DNA of 64,000 nucleotides, from NCBI RefSeq assembly GCF_013816785.1, contig NZ_JACDDV010000001.1, positions 62,001-126,000 of the forward strand, read 5' to 3'. A program made the translations under genes and the position numbers. Below are positions 7,781 to 16,134 of the stretch, piece by piece. The stretch's first letter is position 1; each line of letters opens with the position of its first letter. Under the pieces are notes generated by a model. It searched no databases. It saw nothing but the letters and a program-made list of their open reading frames with translations, and had not been told where the DNA came from. Source of the stretch: Sphingomonas sp. (GTDB lineage: Bacteria; Pseudomonadota; Alphaproteobacteria; Sphingomonadales; Sphingomonadaceae).

Positions 7781-8235
7781 GGGTTGAGCATGAAAGTGCC
7801 GGTCGCCTGGGCAATCGGCCGTGCCTCATCGCCGCCATGGGCCATACCCCGCACGAAGCCAATCGAACGGGTCAGCCGATAGCACTCACATCGGGCGATC
7901 ACCGTTTCGCCCTCCACCGCCGGACGTAGATAGTCGAGGCGCAGATCGATCGTGGCGATCGGTTGGAAATGGCCGAGCGCCATCCAGATCGATGCGCCGC
8001 CCGCCGTATCGACCAAGCTGACGATCGCGCCCGACGCGAGGATGCCGCTATCGGGAACGCCGACCAATTGTTCGCGCCACGGCAGAGCCAGCTCGATCCA
8101 ATGGGCGCCCGCGGCGCGGAATTGAATCCCCAGCGCTCGCCCATGGCCGACCTTGCGGGCCAGCTCGAAAAACAGTTCGGGGTCGAATTTCCCCCGGAGG
8201 ACAGCTGGATCGAGTTCGGGCGGAACATCGGTCAT
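7777..8235 (-). CDS. PaaI/hotdog-fold acyl-CoA thioesterase family protein
   Basis: A 152-residue hotdog-fold protein. The segment [18 protein letters not shown] matches the conserved helix of the PaaI/4HBT family, and [13 protein letters not shown] with a later [20 protein letters not shown] matches its beta strands. These enzymes hydrolyse acyl-CoA or aromatic acyl-CoA thioesters; the substrate cannot be told here. The ATG at 8235 overlaps the sufE stop as ATGA, so it is translated as the second gene after sufE. The longer open frame upstream lies inside sufE and is not used. Confidence 0.82.
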   Translation of the reverse strand: MTDVPPELDPAVLRGKFDPELFFELARKVGHGRALGIQFRAAGAHWIELALPWREQLVGVPDSGILASGAIVSLVDTAGGASIWMALGHFQPIATIDLRLDYLRPAVEGETVIARCECYRLTRSIGFVRGMAHGGDEARPIAQATGTFMLNP

Positions 8236-8651
8236 CCGTTGGCCAGTCGCGCGGCGGTCTCGCGCACCAGCGCGATCATGTTCGGGATACCCTGGGTGCG
8301 GTTCGACGACAGCTCCCGCTTCAGGTCGAACGGGGACAGCAGCTCGGCGATGTCGGCTTGGGCGACCTCGGCCGCGGGCCTGTCCTGGACGGTGGCGAGG
8401 ATCAGTGCGACCACGCCCTTGGTGATGGCGGCATTGCTGTCGGCCAGGAAATGCAGCCGACCGTCGGGCAGCTGGGTCGGATAAACCCACACCGACGCCG
8501 AGCAGCCACGCACCTTGGTCGCCTCGGTCTTGAGCGCCTCGGGCATCGGCTCGAGCTTGCGGCCGAGCTCGATCAGCAGACGATAGCGATCCTCGCTGTC
8601 GAGATATTCATAGTCGTCGGCGAGATCGGCGAGAGAGGGAAGGGCGGTCAT
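8232..8651 (-). CDS. sufE: cysteine desulfuration protein SufE
   Basis: A 139-residue SufE-family sulfur acceptor. SufE takes persulfide sulfur from the cysteine desulfurase SufS and hands it to the SufBCD scaffold for Fe-S cluster assembly. The active Cys50 is in KVRGCSASVWV, the family signature, and GRLHFLADSNAAITKGVVALIL is the conserved core. The length is usual. Only sufE is here; other suf genes are not in the window. It overlaps the thioesterase gene downstream by four bases. Confidence 0.93.
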   Translation of the reverse strand: MTALPSLADLADDYEYLDSEDRYRLLIELGRKLEPMPEALKTEATKVRGCSASVWVYPTQLPDGRLHFLADSNAAITKGVVALILATVQDRPAAEVAQADIAELLSPFDLKRELSSNRTQGIPNMIALVRETAARLANG

Positions 8652-8689
8652 TGTTCCCAGCGCCTAGCGCGCCGCCCCACGCAAGTCAT

Positions 8690-8941
8690 CTAGCGGTCGC
8701 GCAATTCCTCGATCTGGCGGGCGACGCTGTTTTCCTTGTCGACCGCGATGCGTTCCAGGACGTGGAGGCGCTCCTTTAATTGCTTGACCTCTTCCTTGAG
8801 ACGAAGCGTTTCCGCGCGCTCGGCCGGCGCGACCTCGCCCCCGTCCTGGCCTCGCCGGCGGCGATAACCATATCTCGCTCGCAGCACGCTTGCCACCATT
8901 ACCGCGACGACGATGACCGCGACCATTTCAAAAGGATTCAC
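8690..8941 (-). CDS. small PspB-like membrane protein (psp operon, fifth gene)
   Basis: An 83-residue protein: one N-terminal membrane helix (MVAVIVVAVMVASVL), a basic stretch (RARYGYRRRR), then a charged coiled coil (LRLKEEVKQLKERLHVLERI). This is the layout of PspB, a membrane partner of PspA regulation, and LHVLERIAVDKE recalls the PspB heptad end. The GTG start at 8941 overlaps the previous gene's TGA as GTGA, so translation is coupled. It shares layout with the neighbouring 92-residue protein and with PspB, suggesting triplicated small PspB-type proteins. Function inferred only from context and topology. Confidence 0.7.
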   Translation of the reverse strand: MNPFEMVAVIVVAVMVASVLRARYGYRRRRGQDGGEVAPAERAETLRLKEEVKQLKERLHVLERIAVDKENSVARQIEELRDR

Positions 8942-9216
8942 TGGACCTTGTCTCCATCGGTAAGCTTGGCGGTCGTGCGCAGCGCTTCGATCTGCGCGGC
9001 GGTTTCGACGCCGCGGTCGGTGGCGAGCTGCTCCAGCACGCGCACGCGCTGTTCGAGCCGCTCGACGTGCGACGCATATTGAGCGCTTTTCTCGGCCGCA
9101 AGCGTCGTTTGAGCATCGATCTGCCGTTCCTTGATCCGCAGCCACATTTTGAACGGCGCGATGCTGATCGCGGCGAGGGGGATCAGCACCCAAATCCAGC
9201 TGGCAATATCGTCCAT
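8938..9216 (-). CDS. small PspB-like membrane protein (psp operon, fourth gene)
   Basis: A 92-residue protein with an N-terminal membrane helix (ASWIWVLIPLAAISIAPF), a short basic turn, and a coiled coil (HVERLEQRVRVLEQLATD) followed by IEALRTTAKLTDGDKVQ. Topology and the RVLEQLATDRG ending resemble PspB, although overall identity looks low. A GAGGAC ribosome site lies upstream of the ATG at 9216. It follows pspC in the same operon and couples to the next gene by a GTGA overlap. Likely a modulator of the PspA/PspC envelope-stress system; this is inference. Confidence 0.7.
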   Translation of the reverse strand: MDDIASWIWVLIPLAAISIAPFKMWLRIKERQIDAQTTLAAEKSAQYASHVERLEQRVRVLEQLATDRGVETAAQIEALRTTAKLTDGDKVQ

Positions 9217-9257
9217 CAGCGAATGTCCTCGTTGGCGGTCACGGATAGCCCCTAGGT

Positions 9258-9644
9258 TTAGCGCAGGCTGTCGATTTCATGGGCCAGGCTGCGATTTTCG
9301 GTCGTCACATAATGTTCGATGTCGGCCAGGCGCCGATCGATGTCGCGCATCCGGCCGCGGATGTCGCGCGCGCTTTGGCCTGGCGACGCGCGAACGCCCT
9401 GCCAGAACCGGCGCTCGTCCTTGCTGTCGCTGGCGATCTCGCGGGGCTCGTCATCCGCTATCCACGCGGCGATGAAATAGACCGGCAGCAAGGCACCGCC
9501 ACCGATCACGACCGCGGCGACAAAGCCGATGCGGACCAGCGAGACATCGAGCCCGGTATAGTTGGCGATGCCCGAGCAGACGCCGAGGAACTTCTTGTGG
9601 CGCTTGTCCAGGTAGAATTTTGTGCGGCTGGGAGGCTGGGACAC
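9258..9644 (-). CDS. pspC: phage shock protein C, PspC-domain membrane protein
   Basis: A 128-residue inner-membrane protein with the PspC domain: KFYLDKRHKKFLGVCSGIAN, then YTGLDVSLVRIGFVAAVV and the helix GGGALLPVYFIAAWIA. In the Psp system, PspC senses inner-membrane stress and, with PspB, draws PspA away from PspF. The C-terminal part (DIRGRMRDIDRRLADIEHYV) is a coiled coil. A GTG at 9644, preceded by GGAG in GGAGTAACGATC, is the best start; the frame is open farther upstream into pspB. Third gene after pspA and pspB. Confidence 0.9.
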   Translation of the reverse strand: MSQPPSRTKFYLDKRHKKFLGVCSGIANYTGLDVSLVRIGFVAAVVIGGGALLPVYFIAAWIADDEPREIASDSKDERRFWQGVRASPGQSARDIRGRMRDIDRRLADIEHYVTTENRSLAHEIDSLR

Positions 9645-9649
9645 GATCG

Positions 9650-9922
9650 TTACTCCGTGTCGCTGAGCAGCCGCTGGCGGCTCGTCGCGTCCGGCAGGCA
9701 CTGCTGGCGCCAATCGGGATTTTCGGCGGTCATGATCCGTTCGATCGAGCACAAGCGGTCGTCGAGCCGTCGCGCTGCGTCATAAAGCTCGTCGAGCAGT
9801 TTTTCGTCGCTTCCCGTCAGGCGTGCGGCGGTCTTCCAACGGGTAATGTAATGAAACACCAGCCAGGGCAGGCCGATGAACAGCGTGACGATGGCGATCG
9901 TCGGTATCAGCACCTCTTCCAC
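9650..9922 (-). CDS. pspB: phage shock protein B
   Basis: A 90-residue PspB: one N-terminal membrane helix (IPTIAIVTLFIGLPWLVFH) and a cytoplasmic coiled coil ending in the family signature RLCSIERIMTAENPDWRQQ. PspB works with PspC to transmit membrane stress to PspA-PspF. The GTG start follows the pspA stop directly (TAAGTG), so translation is coupled. It is slightly longer at the C-terminus than enteric PspB. Confidence 0.92.
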   Translation of the reverse strand: MEEVLIPTIAIVTLFIGLPWLVFHYITRWKTAARLTGSDEKLLDELYDAARRLDDRLCSIERIMTAENPDWRQQCLPDATSRQRLLSDTE

Positions 9923-10591
9923 TTACGCCCCCTTTGGCTTCATTGCGGCCTTCATGGCCTCGAGCTCCGCATCCACCTTCTCGGTAGAGCGAAGGTCGGC
10001 GATTTCTTCTTCCAGGGTTTTCGGGCCGGTCATGCCGAGCGCATCGGCGCGGCCCTCGGCGAAGTCGGCGCGCCGCTCCAGGACTTCGAACCGCGAGAAG
10101 GCGTCATCGGTGCGGCTGCCGTGAAGCAGTTCGCTGGTCCGGGCGCGGGTCACCGCGCTTTCGATCCGCGTCGCGATTGCGTTCTGACGGGCACGCGCCT
10201 CGCGCAGCTTGGCCTGCAACTTGGCGATATCGGCTTCATAGCTCTTGAGCGTGTCCTCGATTCCGCCGAGTTCGGCGCGCAGGCCCTCGGCCATGTCGGT
10301 CGCCTTCTGCCGCTCGATCAGGGCGGCCTTGGCCAAGTCCTCGCGATCCTTCGACAGGGCGAGTTCGGCCTTTTCGGTCCAGCTTGCCTGCAATTCGTCG
10401 AGCCGTGCCAGCGCGCGGCGCATTTCCTTGCTGTCGGCGATCGACCGCGCGGCCGAGGCGCGAACCTCGACCAGCGTTTCCTCCATTTCGAGGATGATCA
10501 TGCGGATCATCCGCGCCGGATCTTCGGCGCGGTCGAGCAGCTCGGTCATATTGGCCGCGAAAATATCCCGTGTTCGGGAAAAAATACCCAT
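9923..10591 (-). CDS. pspA: phage shock protein A (PspA/IM30 family)
   Basis: A 222-residue PspA, an ESCRT-III-like coiled-coil protein that binds stressed inner membrane and inhibits the enhancer-binding protein PspF when unstressed. It has the N-terminal amphipathic helix MGIFSRTRDIFAANMTELL, then DPARMIRMIILEMEETLVEV, and long heptad regions to the end. A GGAG ribosome site precedes the ATG. It is the first gene of the minus-strand psp operon, transcribed from a sigma-54 promoter just upstream and divergent from pspF. Confidence 0.94.
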   Translation of the reverse strand: MGIFSRTRDIFAANMTELLDRAEDPARMIRMIILEMEETLVEVRASAARSIADSKEMRRALARLDELQASWTEKAELALSKDREDLAKAALIERQKATDMAEGLRAELGGIEDTLKSYEADIAKLQAKLREARARQNAIATRIESAVTRARTSELLHGSRTDDAFSRFEVLERRADFAEGRADALGMTGPKTLEEEIADLRSTEKVDAELEAMKAAMKPKGA

Positions 10592-10629
10592 CGAGCACTC
10601 CAGCTTGATAGTCCTGTTGCGATAACCTT

Positions 10630-10645
10630 TGCAGAGTTCGTGCCA
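10630..10645 (-). promoter_or_regulatory. sigma-54 promoter of the psp operon
   Basis: Read on the minus strand the sequence is TGGCACGAACTCTGCA. This matches the -24/-12 consensus TGGCACG-N4-TTGCA with one mismatch, keeping GG and GC ten bases apart. Transcription would start near 10619, about 28 bases before the pspA ATG. Sigma-54 dependence with PspF as activator is the known arrangement for psp. Confidence 0.85.
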
Positions 10646-10719
10646 AAACCCGGTTAGTCCCGCAAATTCAAAAATATTGCCGATTTTCGATCAACGCCAC
10701 TCCGATATATCTTGCCAGT

Positions 10720-10737
10720 TGGTGGGATTTGCCACCA
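10720..10737. promoter_or_regulatory. inverted repeat, candidate PspF-binding site
   Basis: TGGTGG and CCACCA are separated by six bases. The dyad lies about 100-118 bases upstream of the predicted pspA transcription start, where enhancer-binding proteins usually bind, and abuts the pspF start, so it could also mediate autorepression of pspF. The dyad is seen; its role is inferred. Confidence 0.4.
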
Positions 10738-10738
10738 C

Positions 10739-11794
10739 ATGTTGGGGATGGAAAGGACCAATCAGTTCGTCGGTCAAAGCCTGGCGTTTCTCGACGCGGT
10801 CGAGCGGGCGAGCCGCGCCGCGCCCTTGAACCGGCCGGTGCTGGTCATCGGCGAGCGCGGCACCGGTAAGGAACTGATCGCCGAACGGCTGCACCACTTG
10901 TCGGGGCGCTGGGCGGGGCCGCTGGTGACGATGAATTGCGCCGCCTTGCCTGAAAACCTGATCGAGGCCGAGCTGTTCGGCCATGAGGCGGGCAGTTTCA
11001 CCGGCGCCGCCAAGACCCGCCATGGCCGATTCGAGGAGGCGGATGGCGGTACGCTGTTTCTCGACGAACTGGCGACGCTTTCCTCGCCGGCGCAGGACCG
11101 GCTCCTGCGCGCGGTCGAATATGGCGAGATCACCCGCATCGGCGCCTCCCGGCCGATCGAGGTCGACGTCCGCATCGTCGCCGCGACCAACGAGCATCTC
11201 CCGGGTCTGGTCGATCAGGGACGGTTCCGCGCCGACCTGCTCGATCGGCTGTCGTTCGAAGTCATCACCTTGCCGCCGATGCGCGCCCGCAAGGGCGACA
11301 TTGCGCTGCTGGTCGAACATTTCGGGCGGCGTATGGGGGTCGAGCTCGAGTGGACCAACTGGCCCGGTTTCTCACCCCAGGCGCTGGCCGAGCTCGAGCG
11401 CTATTCCTGGCCTGGCAATGTGCGCGAATTGCGCAATGTTGTCGAACGTGCGGTCTATCGCCACGAAAACCCCGAACGACCGATCCAGGCACTCCAGTTC
11501 GATCCGTTCGCCTCGCCGTGGGTCTTGAATCATGACTCGGCCGGCGCCGTGGAAGTCGCGGCGCGAACGGGCGAGGTGCCCTCGCCGACGGTCGAGCCAG
11601 CCCTTCCGTTCCCGTTGGTTGCCACGACCGACCTCCGCGGCGCGGTGGCCGATTATGAAAAAGCGCTGCTTGAAAACGCTCTGGCGCGGCATCGCTTCAA
11701 CCAGCGCTCGACCGCCATCGCGCTTGGCCTCACCTACGACCAGCTTCGCCACGCGATGAAGCGTCATCAGTTGGCCGTCACCGCTCCGACCTAG
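10739..11794 (+). CDS. pspF: phage shock operon transcriptional activator PspF
   Basis: A 351-residue sigma-54 enhancer-binding protein without a regulatory N-terminal domain, as in PspF. The AAA+ domain has Walker A GERGTGKE, the sigma-54 contact loop GSFTGA (GAFTGA variant) in GHEAGSFTGA, Walker B GGTLFLDEL, and the arginine-finger region RFRADLLDRLSF. The C-terminal Fis-type helix-turn-helix is NQRSTAIALGLTYDQL. The start may be the ATG at 10739 or 10748; homology (ERTNQFVGQSLAFL) begins just after both. Divergent from pspA, which it is expected to activate. Confidence 0.93.
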   Translation: MLGMERTNQFVGQSLAFLDAVERASRAAPLNRPVLVIGERGTGKELIAERLHHLSGRWAGPLVTMNCAALPENLIEAELFGHEAGSFTGAAKTRHGRFEEADGGTLFLDELATLSSPAQDRLLRAVEYGEITRIGASRPIEVDVRIVAATNEHLPGLVDQGRFRADLLDRLSFEVITLPPMRARKGDIALLVEHFGRRMGVELEWTNWPGFSPQALAELERYSWPGNVRELRNVVERAVYRHENPERPIQALQFDPFASPWVLNHDSAGAVEVAARTGEVPSPTVEPALPFPLVATTDLRGAVADYEKALLENALARHRFNQRSTAIALGLTYDQLRHAMKRHQLAVTAPT

Positions 11795-11862
11795 TGCAAG
11801 GTTGTTCACTTCGTGGTAAGATGGCGGTGGATGTCGTCGATCGAACGAGTCGGGAGATCTTT

Positions 11863-12414
11863 ATGCGCAATCTCGCAATAGCTGCCCTGTTGGTTTCAGG
11901 AGTCCTTGTTTCGCCGGCGCACGCTGCGGTTCAGACCATTGGTGGCGGCTATGCCAAATCCTGCTTCGAAGCTGCGGATGCCCAATATCGCACTCGCCAG
12001 GCGCTTGACGTCTGCGACAAGGCATTAACCGAAGAAGTGCTAACCCGGGAAGATCGCGTAGCGACTTTTGTCAATCGCGGCATCGTCAAGCTCCGCCGCG
12101 GCGACCTGCCGCCAGCGACGGCCGATTTCGATGCGGCGCTCGCCCTCAATCCAATGGAGCCGGATGCCTGGCTCAACAAAGCAATTCTCAATGTCCGCTA
12201 CGGCAACAGCGCCGCCGCGCTGCCGTTGGTCGCCAAGGCCATCGAACTCAAGACTCGACGACCCGCCTTGGCCTATTTTGTGCGTGCGGTAGCGTACGAG
12301 GACAGCGGCAACATCCCCGCCGCCTATCATGACCTTCAGCACGCTCGGGCGCTTGACCCCTCATGGAACGAGCCCGTTGTCGAGCTCAGGCGCTTTCAGG
12401 TCCGCCAGCGTTAG
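11863..12414 (+). CDS. secreted TPR-repeat protein
   Basis: A 183-residue protein with a signal peptide (RNLAIAALLVSGVLVSPAHA, likely cleaved after AHA) and three or so tetratricopeptide repeats: ATFVNRGIVKLRRGDLPPAT, PDAWLNKAILNVRYGN and ALAYFVRAVAYEDSGNIPAA. TPRs mediate protein-protein contacts; a periplasmic location is likely. Start at ATG 11863 is set by the signal peptide and the GGGAG upstream; the frame opens earlier at 11794. Partner and function are unknown. Confidence 0.8.
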   Translation: MRNLAIAALLVSGVLVSPAHAAVQTIGGGYAKSCFEAADAQYRTRQALDVCDKALTEEVLTREDRVATFVNRGIVKLRRGDLPPATADFDAALALNPMEPDAWLNKAILNVRYGNSAAALPLVAKAIELKTRRPALAYFVRAVAYEDSGNIPAAYHDLQHARALDPSWNEPVVELRRFQVRQR

Positions 12415-12441
12415 CCGGCGGACCGATCGAAGGATTTCGGT

Positions 12442-13014
12442 TTAGCTGCCGAGCGTCTGATAGGTGGTCATAGCGTAGAGCATCGGGATCGACAGCAGCG
12501 TGTTGGTGCGGCTGGCGAGCATGGCCACCCGGCCTGCCTTCGCCTTGGCAGCGTCGTCGGCTTCCACCAGGCCAAGTACTTTCTGCTGGTTTGGCCAGAT
12601 GATGGCCCACACGTTGACCGCCATGATCAGCGCCAGCCACATGCCGATCCCGATCAGACGGACCTGCGGCTGGAGCGTGAGCGCTTCGACGATGTAGCCG
12701 TTGACGTAGGCGAGCAGCGCGCCGGTCAGCACGGTGAAGGCCGCGCCCCAGCGGAAAAAGAACAGCGCTTTCGGCGCGATATATTTCGACACGCCTGGTT
12801 TGAGCTCGGCCGGAATCGCCGGCATGGTCGGGATCTGCACGAAGTTGAAATAATAGAGCAGACCAATCCAGGTGATGCCGAAAAACACGTGCAGCCAGCG
12901 CAGCACAGCCTCGGCACTCAGCGTCTCGGCATGGAAGCCCATCATCAGCCCGATCGCGGCGGCGACGCCGATCAGCAGCACCAGGTGCAGGTTTTCGAAT
13001 ATCTTGCCCATCAT
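12442..13014 (-). CDS. PuuD-like membrane domain protein
   Basis: A 190-residue polytopic membrane protein with about five helices. It resembles the membrane domain of PuuD urate hydroxylase: VLRWLHVFFGITWIGLLYYF then NFVQIPTMPAIPAELK, and FRWGAAFTVLTGALL, MWLALIMAVNVWAIIWPNQ. The C-terminal cytochrome c part of full PuuD is absent (no CxxCH motif, indeed no cysteine), so urate oxidation is doubtful. Such short versions are common in sphingomonads and lack a proven role. It is divergent from sodB. Confidence 0.7.
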   Translation of the reverse strand: MMGKIFENLHLVLLIGVAAAIGLMMGFHAETLSAEAVLRWLHVFFGITWIGLLYYFNFVQIPTMPAIPAELKPGVSKYIAPKALFFFRWGAAFTVLTGALLAYVNGYIVEALTLQPQVRLIGIGMWLALIMAVNVWAIIWPNQQKVLGLVEADDAAKAKAGRVAMLASRTNTLLSIPMLYAMTTYQTLGS

Positions 13015-13165
13015 TCCCCCTCATGGGCGGTCGCATCCGCCCTTATGGTCGCCTCGTTACGCCCGCATACGGTGATCGGGCAAGCGTTTGCGGTGGGTGG
13101 CGGAGCCGGTTGTCGGCCCACTCGTTGATGAAGAGTTGTCAATCGTCTGCCTCCAGGAGCACGCC

Positions 13166-13813
13166 ATGCCCTTCACTCTTCCCGACCTGCCCTTCGCTAA
13201 GGAGGCTTTGGCTCCGCACATGTCCGCGGAAACGCTCGATTTTCACCATGGTAAGCACCACAAGGCCTATGTCGACAAGGTCAACTCCATGCTTGCCGAG
13301 AAAGGGCTTGAGCAAGCCTCGCTGATCGAAGTGATCAAGGACGGAAAGGAGAAGAGGGACAAGAAATTGTTCAACAACGCCGCGCAGATCTGGAACCACA
13401 GCTTCTTCTGGCAATGCCTCGCCCCCGAAGGCTCGACCCGTCCGTCGGGCAAACTGCGCGAGCTGATCAACGACGATTTCGGCGGGGAGCAGGCGTTGCT
13501 AGACCAGCTGGCCAAGGCAAGCGCCGAACATTTCGGCAGCGGTTGGGGTTGGCTGGTGCTGAATGGGAATAAGCTAGAGGTAACGTCGCTCCACGATGCC
13601 GACACGCCGGCGGTTCACGGCCTGACGCCGCTACTGACGATCGACGTGTGGGAACATGCTTATTACATCGATTATCGCAACGAGCGGCCCAAGTTCGTCA
13701 AGAGTGTCCTTGAGAACCTCATCAACTGGGACTTTGTTGGCCAAAATCTCGATGGCAAGGGCATCGAGCGCGCCGACCAGTCGCAAAACGCCAAGGCGGA
13801 TATCATTGCTTGA
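13166..13813 (+). CDS. sodB: iron superoxide dismutase
   Basis: A 215-residue Fe/Mn superoxide dismutase converting superoxide to oxygen and peroxide. Metal ligands are visible: His27 (LDFHHGKHH), a histidine in IWNHSFFW, and Asp and His in [11 protein letters not shown]. The glutamine in [10 protein letters not shown] is the marker of the iron form. No signal peptide, hence cytoplasmic. An AGGAGC ribosome site precedes the ATG at 13166; the upstream part of the open frame is not used. Its end overlaps the convergent ABC permease gene by 11 bases. Confidence 0.95.
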   Translation: MPFTLPDLPFAKEALAPHMSAETLDFHHGKHHKAYVDKVNSMLAEKGLEQASLIEVIKDGKEKRDKKLFNNAAQIWNHSFFWQCLAPEGSTRPSGKLRELINDDFGGEQALLDQLAKASAEHFGSGWGWLVLNGNKLEVTSLHDADTPAVHGLTPLLTIDVWEHAYYIDYRNERPKFVKSVLENLINWDFVGQNLDGKGIERADQSQNAKADIIA

Positions 13814-14579
13814 GCCGGTAACCGGTCTTAAACACCCAGATGATGGCGGTGAGGCAGGCGGCGATGATCGCCAGCATCACCGTCACGCTGGCCAGGACCG
13901 GGACGTCGGCAGTGCCGAAAAAAGTCCAGCGGAAGCCGCTGACCAGATAGACCACCGGGTTGAACAGGGTGACGGTTCGCCATGGCTCGGCCAGCGCGCT
14001 GACCGAATAAAAGGCCCCGCCCAGGAAGGTGAGCGGGGTCACAATCAGCATCGGGATGATCTGTAGCTGCTCGAAATTCTTGGCCCAGATACCGATCACG
14101 AAGCCCATCAGGCAAAAGGCGGTGGTGATCAGCAGCAGGAACAGGATCATCAGCGCCGGATGTTCGATCCGCACGTCAACGAATAAGGTCGCGGTGGCAA
14201 GCGTCACCAGCGCTAGCACCATCGATTTGGTCGCCGCCGAGCCGACATAGGCTAACACCACTTCAAGGCTTGAAATCGGAGCTGAGAGAAGTTCGTAGAT
14301 AGTGCCGGTAAACTTTGGAAAATAAATGCCAAAACTGGCGTTGAAGATCGACTGCATGAATACCGACAACAAAGTCAGTCCGGGGACGATGAAGGCACCG
14401 AAGCTGATGCCCTGCATGTCGGTCATGCGGCCACCGATCGCAGCGCCGAACACGACGAAATAGAGTGCGGTAGTTATTACCGGGGTGACGAGACTCTGCC
14501 ATAGAGTGCGCAGAGCACGCGCCATTTCGAACCGATAAATGGCGAGCACGCCGTGGCCATTGAAGCCGCCATTCCGCAT
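13803..14579 (-). CDS. ABC-2 type transporter permease
   Basis: A 258-residue integral membrane protein of the ABC-2 family with six predicted helices, for example [38 protein letters not shown] and [20 protein letters not shown]. The motif [16 protein letters not shown] is typical of the family (polysaccharide, drug or lipid exporters). It pairs with the ATPase immediately upstream: the ATPase stop and this ATG share one base (TGATG). Substrate unknown. Start 14579 is chosen because upstream codons lie inside the ATPase gene. Confidence 0.88.
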   Translation of the reverse strand: MRNGGFNGHGVLAIYRFEMARALRTLWQSLVTPVITTALYFVVFGAAIGGRMTDMQGISFGAFIVPGLTLLSVFMQSIFNASFGIYFPKFTGTIYELLSAPISSLEVVLAYVGSAATKSMVLALVTLATATLFVDVRIEHPALMILFLLLITTAFCLMGFVIGIWAKNFEQLQIIPMLIVTPLTFLGGAFYSVSALAEPWRTVTLFNPVVYLVSGFRWTFFGTADVPVLASVTVMLAIIAACLTAIIWVFKTGYRLKQ

Positions 14580-15511
14580 CAATTGCGCTCCCCATGAACC
14601 AATCCGACGAAAATATCTTCGAGGCTCGATTGCTCGGTCGACAAATCCTTGAAGCTGATGCCGAGGTCGCTCACCCGCCTGAGCAGCGACGGCACCCCCG
14701 TCCTTTCGGCATTGGCATCGAACGCGTAGCACAGCACATGACCGTCATCCTCAAGCGCGAGGTTCCACTCGCCCAGCTCGGGTGGGATTGTCGTCATCGC
14801 TTCGGCTAGCGTCAGTTTCAGCGTCTTGCAGCCGAGCTTTCGCATCAACACCTTCTTGTCCTCGGCGGCGATCAGCTCGCCCTTGCTGATCACCCCGACC
14901 CGGTCGGCCATCTCTTCGGCTTCCTCGATATAATGGGTCGTCAGAATGATTGTCGTTCCGTCCGAGCGCAGTTTGCGAACCATTTTCCACATGTCGCGGC
15001 GCAGCTCGACGTCGACGCCGGCACTCGGTTCGTCGAGAAAGAGGATGTCGGGCTCGTGGCTGAGCGCTTTGGCGATCATCACCCGGCGCTTCATGCCGCC
15101 CGACAACTCCATCATCTTGGCCTTGCGCTTGTCCCATAACGACAGTCGTTTCAAAAGATCCTCGACCTTGGCCGGATCGCGAGCTTTTCCGAACAGGCCG
15201 CGACTGAAGCTGACGGTGGACAAAACGCTTTCGAACGCATCGGTCGTCAGCTCCTGCGGCACCAAGCCAATGCGGGCGCGGGCATGGCGGTAGTCGGTCA
15301 GATGATCCTTGCCGTCGACTAGCACGGTCCCGCCGGAGGGCGTGACGATCCCGCAAACGATGTTGATCAGCGTCGTCTTGCCGGCGCCGTTGGGCCCGAG
15401 CAACGCGAAAATCTCGCCGCGTTCGATATCGAGATCCACCGACTTCAACGCTTCGGTGCCGCTGGCGTAAGCCTTTTTGAGACCGCGGATGGAAAGGATG
15501 GCATCGTTCAT
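14579..15511 (-). CDS. ABC transporter ATP-binding protein
   Basis: A 310-residue ATPase. Walker A is [14 protein letters not shown], the Q loop LVPQELT, the signature [17 protein letters not shown], Walker [14 protein letters not shown], and the switch histidine lies in [17 protein letters not shown]. The C-terminal part (about 230-310) is a regulatory extension as in ABC-2 drug or polysaccharide exporters. It forms an exporter with the downstream permease. Its ATG overlaps the yciB stop (ATGA), placing it in the dapF-mtaB-ftsY-yciB operon. Confidence 0.92.
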   Translation of the reverse strand: MNDAILSIRGLKKAYASGTEALKSVDLDIERGEIFALLGPNGAGKTTLINIVCGIVTPSGGTVLVDGKDHLTDYRHARARIGLVPQELTTDAFESVLSTVSFSRGLFGKARDPAKVEDLLKRLSLWDKRKAKMMELSGGMKRRVMIAKALSHEPDILFLDEPSAGVDVELRRDMWKMVRKLRSDGTTIILTTHYIEEAEEMADRVGVISKGELIAAEDKKVLMRKLGCKTLKLTLAEAMTTIPPELGEWNLALEDDGHVLCYAFDANAERTGVPSLLRRVSDLGISFKDLSTEQSSLEDIFVGLVHGERN

Positions 15512-16134
15512 TCGATCGGCCCCGGTTCGGCAGGTTTTGGATTTTCCTCGGCGGTCAGCCCATAGCGCAGAAGCATCGGCACGTTGGCGAGCGCGAACAG
15601 CAGAGTTGCGGGGATTGCCCCCCATAGCTTGAAGCCGATCCAGAAATCGGTGGTGGTGTTGCGCCACACCGCCTCGTTAACCAGCGCCATGACCGCGAAG
15701 AAGATGGACCAGTTGCGGGTCAGCTTGCGCCACCCCTGCTCGTCGAGGCCGGGGTAGGCGCTGCCGAGCACCGTTTTGAGCAGCGGTCGCCCGGTCGCGA
15801 GGCCGAACGCCAGCAAGCCCGAGACGATGGCATAGTAAATCGTCGGCTTGATTTTGATGAAGGTTTCATTGTGCAGCCAGATCGTGAGGCCGCCCAGGAC
15901 AACCACCATTACGCCCGAGAACAGCAGCAACGGCGAGATGCTGCGGCAGCGGATCGCAGAAAAAACGAGCGCCGCCATCATCGCTGCCATGAATGCACCG
16001 GTGGCGACGAATATCTTGAGCGGTCCGGGCACGGGCGCGAGGAAATTGACGAGGAAAAATACCAGCAGCGGACCGACATCGACCGCCAGCCGCGCCATGC
16101 CCGCCGGCTCTGCCTTCTGTGGCACCGCGCTCAT
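15508..16134 (-). CDS. yciB: inner membrane protein YciB / septation protein A
   Basis: A 208-residue protein of the IspZ/YciB family with about five membrane helices. The signature segments are [52 protein letters not shown] and [17 protein letters not shown]. YciB affects cell envelope synthesis and septation in some bacteria; the exact activity is unsettled. ATGA overlaps at both ends join it to ftsY upstream and the ABC ATPase downstream. Confidence 0.9.
   Translation of the reverse strand: MSAVPQKAEPAGMARLAVDVGPLLVFFLVNFLAPVPGPLKIFVATGAFMAAMMAALVFSAIRCRSISPLLLFSGVMVVVLGGLTIWLHNETFIKIKPTIYYAIVSGLLAFGLATGRPLLKTVLGSAYPGLDEQGWRKLTRNWSIFFAVMALVNEAVWRNTTTDFWIGFKLWGAIPATLLFALANVPMLLRYGLTAEENPKPAEPGPIE

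Noticed and set aside
10680-10712. Sigma-70 promoter for pspF at TTGCCG / GATATAT
   Set aside because: The spacing between the hexamers is more than 20 bases, so the match is poor.
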